Shown here: positions 14,896 to 21,683 of the stretch, one piece after another
Position numbering within the stretch: the stretch's first letter is position 1
How the letters are laid out: each line of letters opens with the position of its first letter
Virus record (IMG/VR): IMGVR_UViG_3300024346_000282
Coordinates: 1-33,043 of that record
Direction: 5' to 3' (one strand)
Source of the DNA: a virus
Length of the DNA stretch: 33,043 nucleotides
The notes under the pieces: generated by a model
Told to the model about the DNA's origin: nothing
The model's input: the letters and a program-made list of their open reading frames with translations, nothing else
Databases searched by the model: none
Program-made: the position numbers and the translations under genes

Positions 14896-16103
14896 TGTTC
14901 AAAGTGTTTTTGCGTGAAACTTTCTTTTAATTTGACCTTCTTATAAATCTGTAACTCAATACCATTTTCTGCCATTATGAACCACACTTCAGGCGGTGTT
15001 TCTCTATCCTTTGATGTGGCTCTATCCCTTCCTTGTAGGTAGCTTAAGGCACTAAACTCAATATTGTAATAAACTAAGCAATCAGCACTAGATAAATTAA
15101 CGCCCTCTCGGCTGCTTCTAATCTGACCAACGTATGTAGCCTCAGAATCTAAATTAAACGCTTCAGGGTTATCCGTACAGTTTGGAATCATTGCCTTAAT
15201 CATTGCAGCTTCTTCCTGGTAGACCGTGAAGATGGCTATTTTACGACCTTCAAACTTTCGGATGATAGCTTTGACTTTCGTGTTATCAACTTGCCTTGTT
15301 TCGTTCTCGCAGATTACAGTACCTCCACAAAGTTGGTGAACCTTTGACTGCATTTTTACGCCAGTATCCGCTAGTATTACATCCTCTTTACCCTCATAAA
15401 TCCCATCGTTTGAGATGGCTTTAATCATCTTGTAAGTTGATGGTCGCATTGGAACGGTCAAAACGTTCTCAATTATTGTTTGCGTGAACCCAGCTTGTTT
15501 CTGCGTGTACGATAGCATCAAAGGTCTAACGTAAGGCTCTATCTGATTCCATCTAGCATTAGAATAGTCATTGACTGCCTGACCAGTACCCACGTATGTT
15601 TTACCAATAGTCACGAAGTCTTTTGCCCAGGCGTAGAAATTACGGTACTTAGCGAAAGGGCTAAACGGATGCAGTTGGAACTGATGGAATAGCTGAGAAA
15701 ATCCTTCAGGACTTGGTGTACCTGATAAAAGAATTACGTAGCTGTTTTGGTCAATCATTGCCTTCAATTGCTTATAACGCTTTGACGGCTTCGGAAACGT
15801 TCCGCAACAATGCGCCTCATCAATAACAAAGTATTTAAACTTCTCAGTTACCTTGTGAAGGCTCTCGTAGTTGGTTACTACGGCATCAAAACCGATTAGT
15901 TTAGCATCCTCCTCAATTGACTTAATAGCTTTCTTTTTCGTTACGAATAGGCATCTATCAGCACCTATCTTTTGAAGCGTGGCTAATGCGGTTAGGGTTT
16001 TCCCAGTTCTCACTTCCATTGACAAGTAAACGAGTCGTCTTTTAGTTAAGACGTTAGACGCTTGGTCGGATAGTGTTTCTTGGTAATCTCTAAGTTTAAT
16101 CAT
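14868..16103 (-). CDS. SNF2/DEAD-like SF2 helicase
   Basis: The 411-aa protein starts MIKLRDYQETLSDQA (Q-motif-like RDYQ) and carries Walker A EVRTGKT (30-36), DEAH box VIDEAHC (93-99), motif III LLSGTPSPEG, and in the second RecA domain the motif V/VI region SREGVNLSSADCLV and LQGRDRATSKDR. The compact size is normal for phage SNF2-like helicases. It overlaps the primase-helicase gene by 4 nt (ATGA) and the VRR-NUC gene by 28 nt, forming a conserved phage pair. Role: DNA translocation or strand remodelling during replication or recombination. Confidence 0.88.
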   Translation of the reverse strand: MIKLRDYQETLSDQASNVLTKRRLVYLSMEVRTGKTLTALATLQKIGADRCLFVTKKKAIKSIEEDAKLIGFDAVVTNYESLHKVTEKFKYFVIDEAHCCGTFPKPSKRYKQLKAMIDQNSYVILLSGTPSPEGFSQLFHQFQLHPFSPFAKYRNFYAWAKDFVTIGKTYVGTGQAVNDYSNARWNQIEPYVRPLMLSYTQKQAGFTQTIIENVLTVPMRPSTYKMIKAISNDGIYEGKEDVILADTGVKMQSKVHQLCGGTVICENETRQVDNTKVKAIIRKFEGRKIAIFTVYQEEAAMIKAMIPNCTDNPEAFNLDSEATYVGQIRSSREGVNLSSADCLVYYNIEFSALSYLQGRDRATSKDRETPPEVWFIMAENGIELQIYKKVKLKESFTQKHFEQWKQSIKPK

Positions 16104-18499
16104 ATCTCAAAAGGGTCTGAATAGTCAATATCATCTATGTTTTCCATTTCCGTTTGGTTATCTCCATCCTCAAACTTTATCCATCTGAAATGGCTTTTTC
16201 CTTGTGATACTTTTAAGCCTTTGAAACTTCCGTATGATTCCAGCCAACCTGTGAATTTTCGTTGTGATAGCTTTCGGTCAAAATCTTTATACTCTAAAAC
16301 AAACTCGCCAAACTTCAATGCTTTATCTAGCCTTTCATTAATAGGTAGATTTTCATCACACCACTCAACAAACTCTGAAGACGTTTCTTTGATGAACTTT
16401 CTTTGCTCCAAGTTGACAGATTCGTGCGCTACTAAACCGTTAGCTAAATAGTATTGAACGCATCCAATCATAAAGTCATCAAACCGCTTCCATTCAGCCG
16501 CATCCCAATCATCAAACAGCATCTTGCCAAACTCATCAAATGGAGTATGGTGTGAACCAAAGTAGCTGCTAAATTCAATCTCGAACTTTCTACGCTCAAA
16601 CGAACCACCAACGCCTCCAATGGTGTAGTTAGTAGTTATGACCACTTTAGGCGAACGGCTAACAGGTACGTGAATAGCATCCTTGTTTTTTTTCTCTAAA
16701 GTTATGCCTTCAGTAATCAAACTAAATAACTGCTCAAAGGCGAAGTTCTTTTTCACATCGTCAAAGACCAGCACCTGGGTATCTGCTCCAACCGTTTGAT
16801 ATGGAAATGATTTATCGAAACTGAATTGCTTACCGTCCAAAGTAGCTACTCTTTTCATATGGTTGATGGCGTTGCAGAACATACCCTTTCCACTTCCACC
16901 GTTGGGGTTGTCGCTTATCAATTCATCATTCATTATGATAGCCCTATTTTGTCCTGAAGTCTTGCAAGAATGGAGCAAGTAACCGATAACTGAACGAAAG
17001 GAATTAAAACGCTGTTCATCGTTTGCGGTAACCAACCTTAAAAATTTCTCATACATCCCACTAATTGAACGCTCTGCCGTATATTCCCTATCAATTACGT
17101 GCTTTTTCCAAACAAACCCATCAAGGTCAATGTAGTCTATTGGTTTCACTTCATTCTTTGTAATCTCTAAAGCGCAGTTATTAAAATATAAGTAGCAAGT
17201 AGTATCTGTGTCCTTCTTTAGATTTACTTCCGCGGTTTGAAGCATTGACAAATAATCCTCTTTAAATAGCCGCGTTTGGTTAGCCATAAAATCGTATGGA
17301 GCATAGCCGATATCAGTTCTTTCGGACAAGTAATCTAGAACAAAATCCTTTATAAAAGTTGGCGCAGTATCTTCTAGCAAATTACTATCAATTTTTACGA
17401 ATAGATAAGACATAGCACCCTCAGGAAAGAACTTGCAGAACTGGTTTTGCTCCAGAAAGAACTTGTATTTGTGTGGGCTTAGTTGAACCTTTCCTTTGTC
17501 AGTATAGCCCCAAAAATCGGTGACGGCTAGTGTATCTTTAACAGACTCAAGAGCGGATTCTAAATCTTTTATTTCAGGAAGAACTTTTGCTATTTCAGAT
17601 TGCTTCTTTCCTGACCTTATCAGCTTTTCAACCTTCGCTTTTGCGTGGTCATCTTCAAAGAATCTTGTCCCGTGTCTTTCGGTGCTTCTATAAGCAGACT
17701 TAACAACTCTACTTATTTCAGTTTCGGTAAATGGCTCATCACCACCTTGAGCGTATTGGTGCAGGTGCCTTTCAGCTTCGTTTTGGTTAATGCCGAAAGA
17801 GTTTAAAGCATTGGCAAACTTATACATATTTTGGTTTCTGCTTCCTTTAGTATTACCATACTTCTTTTCCCACCAAGTAGTTAAGTTAGAAATAATACGG
17901 TTCTCGCTTTGGACTGGAATAAAGCATTCATCCATATTTTTACCAACGCTTTGCTCGTCAGGCTCTGCAATCTCAACCCAGGTTAAAGCATCCACGTTTA
18001 GATAAAGTTCGGGGTCATAACTTTCGTAGCAAACTCTACTAATATCACTAACACTTTTATCAAAATATTCACAGTCCCAAACTAGTGCAATCGAATCAAA
18101 GTAAGCTTTGTGTTTAGACGGGTCAGGTGGTATTCTCACTAGTACCTTTAATCCGTTACCGCTGGGGCTAGTAAAAACTGAATAGGTGTATTCCCAAGCC
18201 TCTAAAGTGTCGCGGTAAGATTGGAGCATATCAGCATCGGGGAATTTGTCAAAGTCTAAGCATATTAAACCGCTTGGTTGTTTTAATCCTGATATTGAAC
18301 GATTCGTAAACGTTCCGCTGAAACAAATAGAAGGAAGCCACTTCTTTAATTCATCACGCTTTCCCTTGTCCGATTCTAATCTAATACGGCTCAGTAGTTC
18401 TTTGCTGTTGCCGTTCTTTATGCGACTTAGCGCAAAGTCAACAGACCTATTAAACCCAGCGGCTGTTGCTAGAATGTTTTTGAATATGGTTATTGTCAT
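16100..18499 (-). CDS. Primase (VirE_N/BT4734-type) fused to SF3 helicase
   Basis: The 799-aa protein from ATG 18499 begins MTITIFKNILATAAGFNRSV, as in BT4734-type proteins. Residues 1-175 form a VirE_N-type primase-like domain with LICLDFDKF (78-86, metal-binding D-x-D) and SPSGNGLKVLV (111-121). A small helical domain follows (220-275, KGSRNQNMYKFA). The C-terminal half is an SF3-type ATPase: Walker A NGGSGKG (533-539), Walker B VLVFDDV (576-582), sensor ITTN (621-624) and an Arg-finger region SFERRKF. The enzyme likely primes and unwinds phage DNA. Alternative starts upstream (ATG 18535, TTG 18541) would place the start inside a strong RNA structure, so 18499 is preferred. The gene has its own promoter and a structured 150-nt leader. 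Confidence 0.88.
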   Translation of the reverse strand: MTITIFKNILATAAGFNRSVDFALSRIKNGNSKELLSRIRLESDKGKRDELKKWLPSICFSGTFTNRSISGLKQPSGLICLDFDKFPDADMLQSYRDTLEAWEYTYSVFTSPSGNGLKVLVRIPPDPSKHKAYFDSIALVWDCEYFDKSVSDISRVCYESYDPELYLNVDALTWVEIAEPDEQSVGKNMDECFIPVQSENRIISNLTTWWEKKYGNTKGSRNQNMYKFANALNSFGINQNEAERHLHQYAQGGDEPFTETEISRVVKSAYRSTERHGTRFFEDDHAKAKVEKLIRSGKKQSEIAKVLPEIKDLESALESVKDTLAVTDFWGYTDKGKVQLSPHKYKFFLEQNQFCKFFPEGAMSYLFVKIDSNLLEDTAPTFIKDFVLDYLSERTDIGYAPYDFMANQTRLFKEDYLSMLQTAEVNLKKDTDTTCYLYFNNCALEITKNEVKPIDYIDLDGFVWKKHVIDREYTAERSISGMYEKFLRLVTANDEQRFNSFRSVIGYLLHSCKTSGQNRAIIMNDELISDNPNGGSGKGMFCNAINHMKRVATLDGKQFSFDKSFPYQTVGADTQVLVFDDVKKNFAFEQLFSLITEGITLEKKNKDAIHVPVSRSPKVVITTNYTIGGVGGSFERRKFEIEFSSYFGSHHTPFDEFGKMLFDDWDAAEWKRFDDFMIGCVQYYLANGLVAHESVNLEQRKFIKETSSEFVEWCDENLPINERLDKALKFGEFVLEYKDFDRKLSQRKFTGWLESYGSFKGLKVSQGKSHFRWIKFEDGDNQTEMENIDDIDYSDPFEI

Positions 18500-18509
18500 T
18501 TTAAATAAC

Positions 18510-18585
18510 CCTAAAGGAGCAGTATGTGCCAACATACCCAAATGCGCTACCGACCAGGTAGGAACGCATAAGTTGCCCCTTTAGG
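18510..18585 (-). promoter_or_regulatory. Three-way-junction RNA in the primase leader
   Basis: On the minus-strand RNA, CCUAAAGGGGCA (18585-18574) pairs with UGCUCCUUUAGG (18521-18510) as 12 bp with one G-U. Enclosed are hairpin P2 (UGCG plus CUACC closing on GGUAG plus CGCA, loop UGGUC, UUC bulge) and hairpin P3 (GUAUGU/ACAUAC, loop UGGC). The structure ends 10 nt before the primase ATG. An upstream leader segment GACCAGGU (18620-18613) is complementary to ACCUGGUC (18559-18552) in P2, so an alternative fold is possible. No known riboswitch or ribozyme signature was recognised. A DNA cruciform role near the possible origin is the alternative. Confidence 0.6.
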
Positions 18586-18655
18586 AATTTCTTTTTAGTA
18601 CGTTTTTCTGTAACCTGGTCATTCTAAAGAATCCGCTTTTGGCTTGCGAACAATG

Positions 18656-18684
18656 CAAATGTAAATAATAATTCAATACCACAA
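18656..18684 (-). promoter_or_regulatory. Promoter of the primase operon
   Basis: Minus strand TTG (18684-18682), within GTTGTGG, 18 bp spacer, TACATTTG (18663-18656), fitting TAnnTTTG. Transcription would start near 18650, giving a leader of about 150 nt. It lacks the 15-bp upstream element of the three other strong promoters, so it may belong to a different timing class. Confidence 0.6.
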
Positions 18685-18726
18685 CACATTTATTTTCTTT
18701 TTTAAAAAAGCACTAGTGTACACAAA

Positions 18727-18898
18727 TTACGCCACATCGAAAAACCACTAAGGCGTTAGAGTATCAATGAGTTACGCCATTTACGCCCTATCTTTATCTT
18801 TTTTCAGATTTTCAAAATAAAAAAAATAGCCCGATTCGTCAAAGTAAAAAAGAATAGAGAGTAGGGAATTAGTGTATAAGTCGTAGATAGGGCGTAAA
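18727..18898. repeat. TTACGCC repeats and 14-bp inverted repeat (candidate origin or operator)
   Basis: TTACGCC occurs at 18727-18733, 18772-18778 and 18781-18787, and inverted at 18891-18897, with a near copy inverted at 18752-18758 (GGCGTTA). TTTACGCCCTATCT (18780-18793) is perfectly inverted at 18885-18898. The cluster is next to an AT-rich tract and upstream of the primase-helicase gene, the layout of an iteron origin; operators for a repressor are the alternative. Confidence 0.5.
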
Positions 18899-18924
18899 AA
18901 AACCCCCACCGATATGGCAGGGGC
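18896..18924 (-). terminator. Rho-independent terminator after the SSB operon
   Basis: On the minus strand CCCC-TG-CC, loop ATATC, GG-T-GGGGG is followed by seven T, 25 nt after the SSB-like gene stop. The T run overlaps one arm of the 14-bp inverted repeat. Confidence 0.75.
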
Positions 18925-18948
18925 TTGGTTAAGGGGTTGGATTAGATT

Positions 18949-19308
18949 TTAAAAGGGCAGAATCTCAATTTCTTCATATTCAATCGGTTGTGGCGTTTGC
19001 GCGGCTTGCTCAACTCGTTCGCCTGCCATTACTTTCCACGCCTGGAGACTTGTGTAGTACTTGCCTTTCCACTCGTTTGTCCGTATGTTAAAGCTAACCT
19101 CAACTTCTTGCCCTAGCTTGTTGTACTTGATGAAATTATCGACTTTTTCCGTGCCGAATATTTCAAATGCAAAGATTTGTTCAGCCCCTTCGTAGCCGTT
19201 ATTATTGGCAATTACGAAATTGAGTTTTTTCCATTCTTTGCCGTTTTGCGAAGTACCTGACTCAACTGGTAGCACATTCTTGATTGTTCCTTTTTCTTTG
19301 TATTCCAT
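18949..19308 (-). CDS. DUF3127 SSB-like single-stranded DNA-binding protein
   Basis: The 119-aa product has the OB-fold pattern of DUF3127: KGTIKNVLPVESGTSQNGKEW, KLNFVIANNN, IFAFEIFG, then LGQEVEVSFNIRTNEWKGKY followed by YTSLQAWKVM. The C-terminus is acidic and ends EEIEILPF, like the SSB tip (DDIPF) that recruits replication and repair proteins. It is the last gene of the ERF operon and is followed by a terminator. Role: coats ssDNA during replication and annealing by the ERF protein. Family and role are fairly secure; partner binding is inferred. Confidence 0.82.
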   Translation of the reverse strand: MEYKEKGTIKNVLPVESGTSQNGKEWKKLNFVIANNNGYEGAEQIFAFEIFGTEKVDNFIKYNKLGQEVEVSFNIRTNEWKGKYYTSLQAWKVMAGERVEQAAQTPQPIEYEEIEILPF

Positions 19309-19336
19309 TTTTATTATTGATTATTTGATTACTTAA

Positions 19337-19831
19337 TTACTTAATTTGCAAGTTGTATCTAGTCTCAATCTCGAATCCTTCAACCGTTTCGCCTTCCTTG
19401 ATAGCCTTTTTGATAGCTGTTAGATTGGGCTTTGAGGTCTCAGGTACTACGGTAACAAACTCATCGTCTAGTTTGACTTCATCCATTGTACAGATAACGC
19501 CCTCTGATTTGCGAAAGTTGATTTTCAGCGTTTCGGTTTTGATTTCGTTGATGCCGTACAAGTCCATTGCAATGTGAATGTTTTGCTTTAACCTGGTAGA
19601 CTTGTTTTGTTCCGTCTTTTTAAGCCCTTGTAACCGCTTAATTTCAGCATCAATAGCAGTAATAGTATCATCAGCTTCTTTGATTATGTAGGCATACGCT
19701 ACGGCTTTCCCTTGCAGTTGTGATTCGTTTATCGCTAGAGCAGTTTCCAGTTCGGGAGTCAGTTCCCCATCCTCCAATTGGTTGGTTATTTCCAAGTATT
19801 CTGCTTCGATGTTGTAAAGTGATTTCTTCAT
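19337..19831 (-). CDS. Siphovirus Gp157-like protein
   Basis: The 164-aa product begins MKKSLYNIEAEYLEITNQLE with an N-terminal coiled coil, then AYAYIIKEADDTITAIDAEI, a second helix (KRLQGLKKTEQNKSTRLKQN), and a C-terminal beta part (KTETLKINFRKSEGV, VPETSKPNLTAIKKAIKEGE, GFEIETRYNLQIK). This is the full layout of the Sipho_Gp157 family, often found beside ERF or RecT-type recombination genes and in some phages linked to resistance or recombination; the molecular function is not settled. It follows the ERF gene after 36 nt and precedes the SSB-like gene. Confidence 0.82.
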   Translation of the reverse strand: MKKSLYNIEAEYLEITNQLEDGELTPELETALAINESQLQGKAVAYAYIIKEADDTITAIDAEIKRLQGLKKTEQNKSTRLKQNIHIAMDLYGINEIKTETLKINFRKSEGVICTMDEVKLDDEFVTVVPETSKPNLTAIKKAIKEGETVEGFEIETRYNLQIK

Positions 19832-19867
19832 TTTCTTGTTCTCTTAATTGGTTAAAAATTTCTTTGC

Positions 19868-20413
19868 TCATTTTAAAACGTCATCCATTAACGCGGTTTT
19901 GTTTACTTCCGTTAAGGCATATTTCCCTTCGATTGCTGAAATTAACCCTCCATCAACTAGGTACTGAACAGCCTTGCTCCATTCGGTAGATTTTGGTTTT
20001 AACTCAGGCTTTGCTGCTTGTCGTTTAGGTGGTGCGCTTGCCTTTTGACCATCGTCATCCTCATCAATGTTTAATGATAAGATTGCGCCCAAAGCGTACC
20101 GTCTAGCATAAGTAATTGCGCTCCCTAGTTTCTGTGGGTCTGTAGCATCCTTAACAGGCGTGGAAGAAACCGAACTAATCCATTCTCCTGACTCGTGCAA
20201 AAGAAGCGTTGTAAGCCCTTCAATGCTCGGCAACTGTAAAACACTAAGCCCGTTGTCATTTAGTGGCTTTGTGACCGCTTCAATAATGTTTGAAAGACTT
20301 GCGTACTTATTTTTGAAGAATGGGTTTTTGGCATCCTTAGAAACCTTCCCCACTACCGAATGAAACTTTACCATTGCTTTGGCTAGTTCCGTTATTGATT
20401 CTGACTTGTTCAT
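19868..20413 (-). CDS. erf: ERF-family single-strand annealing protein
   Basis: The 181-aa product from ATG 20413 (MNKSESITELAKAMVKFHSV) has the ERF core: KNPFFKNKYASLSNIIEAVT, LNDNGLSVLQLP, TLLLHESGEWI, and QKLGSAITYARRYALGAILS, then an acidic DEDDDG. ERF proteins anneal complementary single strands for recombination and genome circularisation. The C-terminal third (after a Pro/Lys-rich linker at about 125-140) is a small extra domain. A farther upstream in-frame ATG (20461) would run into the preceding gene, so 20413 is preferred, 11 nt after that gene's stop. Partners likely are the SSB-like and Gp157 proteins encoded next. Confidence 0.87.
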   Translation of the reverse strand: MNKSESITELAKAMVKFHSVVGKVSKDAKNPFFKNKYASLSNIIEAVTKPLNDNGLSVLQLPSIEGLTTLLLHESGEWISSVSSTPVKDATDPQKLGSAITYARRYALGAILSLNIDEDDDGQKASAPPKRQAAKPELKPKSTEWSKAVQYLVDGGLISAIEGKYALTEVNKTALMDDVLK

Positions 20414-20424
20414 TGTTCTAGTTT

Positions 20425-20601
20425 TTAAATGGTTGTTAATGCTTGTTTGAATTGATGCCACTCTTTTACTAACGGGTCTTTTTCAAGCCCAGCTAGTTTG
20501 GCGTATTTCATTGAGTTGCCTAATTGCTCTTTGCATCGGCTTTTAATGATGTTTGTAATTACCCTAGACCTCAAAGGACATTCGCTTAGTTCCACTTTCA
20601 T
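20425..20601 (-). CDS. Small hypothetical protein
   Basis: The 58-aa basic product begins MKVELSECPLRSRVITNIIK and ends KEWHQFKQALTTI. Its ATG (20601) overlaps the TGA of the HTH gene as ATGA, and it stops 11 nt before the ERF start, so it is the second gene of the operon. It is helical with two Cys. I do not recognise it. Confidence 0.55.
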   Translation of the reverse strand: MKVELSECPLRSRVITNIIKSRCKEQLGNSMKYAKLAGLEKDPLVKEWHQFKQALTTI

Positions 20602-20813
20602 TGCTCAATTAGTTTAATACCGTTAATAGTTAACCACTTCTCAGCCCGTTTCAACACCTTACTATGTTTAGGTGTGAAGCGTTTGAAGTTTCCGTTCATT
20701 ACGCGGTAAGCAAAGGAGTAATTGACCTTTAGAATGTCCGCGATTTCTTTTAGCGCGCCTGAAGGTAGAGCCTTGCCGACCTTTCTGCACTTGTCTTGAT
20801 TTTGTTCTTTCAT
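20598..20813 (-). CDS. Small HTH protein (Cro/XRE-like)
   Basis: The 71-aa product begins MKEQNQDKCRKVGKALPSGA and contains a helix-turn-helix pattern GALKEIADILKVNYSFAYRV followed by MNGNFKRFTP. It is the first gene of the leftward recombination operon and faces the divergent rightward operon, the classic place for a Cro- or Cox-type regulator. It could control the shared promoter region at 20873-20921. No larger C-terminal domain is present, so it is not a CI-type repressor. The regulator role is inference from the HTH and position. Confidence 0.65.
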   Translation of the reverse strand: MKEQNQDKCRKVGKALPSGALKEIADILKVNYSFAYRVMNGNFKRFTPKHSKVLKRAEKWLTINGIKLIEQ

Positions 20814-20872
20814 TACTTAAATAATTAGTTCGGTGCGAATCTACGGATTAGTTTTGGATTAAAAAAATATTT

Positions 20873-20899
20873 CAAATTATTTTCAAAACATAGTTGCAA
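20873..20899 (-). promoter_or_regulatory. Possible leftward promoter of the ERF operon
   Basis: Minus strand TTG (20899-20897), 17 bp, TAATTTG (20879-20873), one base short of TAnnTTTG. The -33 TTG overlaps the rightward -33 TTG in the palindrome TTGCAA (20894-20899), so the two promoters would compete. Leader to ATG 20813 about 55 nt. Confidence 0.4.
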
Positions 20900-20921
20900 T
20901 TAAAAGTAATAGTTATATTTG
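20874..20921 (+). promoter_or_regulatory. Strong rightward promoter with conserved upstream element
   Basis: TTG (20894-20896), 17 bp, TATATTTG (20914-20921). AAATTATTTTCAAAA (20874-20888) lies 5 bp upstream of TTG, as in the promoters at 14307 and 32719. Expected start near 20927, so the mRNA would begin close to the TTAATAACAGA motif. Confidence 0.75.
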
Positions 20922-20945
20922 TCAAACATTTAATAACAGAACGAG

Positions 20946-21230
20946 ATGAAAAATTTAGAAGTATCAAAAAAGTGGAACAGCTTAGACAACTCAGAGAAGT
21001 TGGAAGTTATAGAGCAAGGAATTGATTGCTTTTCCGTATCAGAAGGTAGCCTTTTCATAAGAGCATTCAGAGATGGTAGCGTTTGCGCTTACATTCAAAA
21101 AAAAGCCGATAACCACCTAATGGCTGAGGCTGTTAGTCAAGACACATTGGCAACTCTATTTGATGCTGACCACGAATTTGAGGAAGAAGATGCTGAAGTA
21201 ATTTTAACCTGGATGAACGAGCAGCTATAA
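20946..21230 (+). CDS. Acidic early protein, unknown
   Basis: The 94-aa product begins MKNLEVSKKWNSLDNSEKLE. It has roughly 20 acidic against 8 basic residues by my count, with a strongly acidic C-terminal half (DADHEFEEEDAEVILTWMNE). First gene behind the strong rightward promoter, with the TTAATAACAGA motif 5 nt before the ATG. Not recognised. Small acidic proteins made first after infection are often host-takeover or anti-restriction factors; that is inference only. Confidence 0.65.
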   Translation: MKNLEVSKKWNSLDNSEKLEVIEQGIDCFSVSEGSLFIRAFRDGSVCAYIQKKADNHLMAEAVSQDTLATLFDADHEFEEEDAEVILTWMNEQL

Positions 21231-21264
21231 ATAATAATTGAAAACAACTTAATAACAGACTAAT

Positions 21265-21543
21265 ATGGAATTTGAATTTGAAACAACGATAGAGTTAGCA
21301 GACGTTACAATTAGATTTGACTACTCTCCCGAAGAAGCTATGGTTATGTATTACTCCGATGGTAGTGGTTATCCTGGATGCTCGGCATCCATTGATAATT
21401 ACGATGTAAACTTTGAAACCAAAAAGTTTAACTCAATCACTCACAGATGGGAAGTATTTCAGCAAGACATCACAGACTTCGTTGAAGATATGGGTGTAGA
21501 TATTGAAGAACTTTGCTTTGAACACATTAATAATTTAGGATAA
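21265..21543 (+). CDS. Highly acidic early protein, unknown
   Basis: The 92-aa product begins MEFEFETTIELADVTIRFDY. It is very acidic (about 21 Asp/Glu against 4 Lys/Arg by my count), beta-rich in its first half (TIELADVTIRFDY, GCSASIDNYDVNFETKK) and helical and acidic at the end (DITDFVEDMGVDIEELCFEH). It starts 5 nt after the second TTAATAACAGA motif. Its TAA shares one nucleotide with the next ATG. Charge and size would suit a DNA mimic such as an anti-restriction protein, but there is no homology evidence. Confidence 0.6.
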   Translation: MEFEFETTIELADVTIRFDYSPEEAMVMYYSDGSGYPGCSASIDNYDVNFETKKFNSITHRWEVFQQDITDFVEDMGVDIEELCFEHINNLG

Positions 21544-21683
21544 TGAAATACAAAATCACAAACAACTTTGACGAATCGTGCGTTTTCACATCGTCAACAG
21601 GTCAGGATTTAAAGGATGAAATCAGATTCTTAGCGAGGAAGCTAGGTAAGTTAATAACAGACTTTAAAATTGAAAAACTATGA
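21543..21683 (+). CDS. 46-aa early protein, unknown
   Basis: A short gene whose ATG shares its A with the preceding TAA, and whose TGA overlaps the next ATG as ATGA (21680-21683). The product begins MKYKITNNFDESCVFTSSTG, then a basic helix DLKDEIRFLARKLGKLITDF. Both precise junctions support translation. Not recognised. The third TTAATAACAGA motif lies inside its 3' end. Confidence 0.5.
   Translation: MKYKITNNFDESCVFTSSTGQDLKDEIRFLARKLGKLITDFKIEKL

Larger units (their letters stand above)
18500..18948. other. 449-bp non-coding control region
   Basis: The only stretch over 300 bp without a gene. Reading in the direction of transcription (right to left) it holds a terminator for the SSB operon, TTACGCC repeats with a 14-bp inverted repeat, an AT-rich tract (about 18688-18716), a promoter, and the structured leader of the primase gene. 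I see no convincing coding frame in it. Confidence 0.75.
20929..21661 (+). repeat. TTAATAACAGA motif, three copies before early genes
   Basis: The 11-mer occurs at 20930-20940, 21249-21259 and 21651-21661. The first two end exactly 5 nt before an ATG (20946, 21265); the third ends 18 nt before ATG 21680. Likely a translation-initiation or mRNA-binding signal of the rightward genes, in place of a Shine-Dalgarno sequence. Confidence 0.6.

Noticed and set aside
18500-18541. TTG/ATG starts at 18541 and 18535 for the primase
   Set aside because: The added residues are encoded by the RNA structure, and the family start pattern (M-x-I-T-x-F-K-N) begins at 18499.
18510-18585. A 76-nt tRNA-like element (7-bp acceptor-like ends)
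   Set aside because: Length and outer stem fit, but there is no T-loop TTC motif, no 7-nt anticodon loop (loop is 5) and no D-arm GG. On either strand it reads as a three-way junction instead. A hammerhead core (CUGAUGA, GAAA) is also absent.
19671-19871. A 66-codon frame starting with ATGA overlap at the ERF stop
   Set aside because: It overlaps the well-supported Gp157 gene for most of its length and its later part has a shadow-like composition. The ATGA may be chance.
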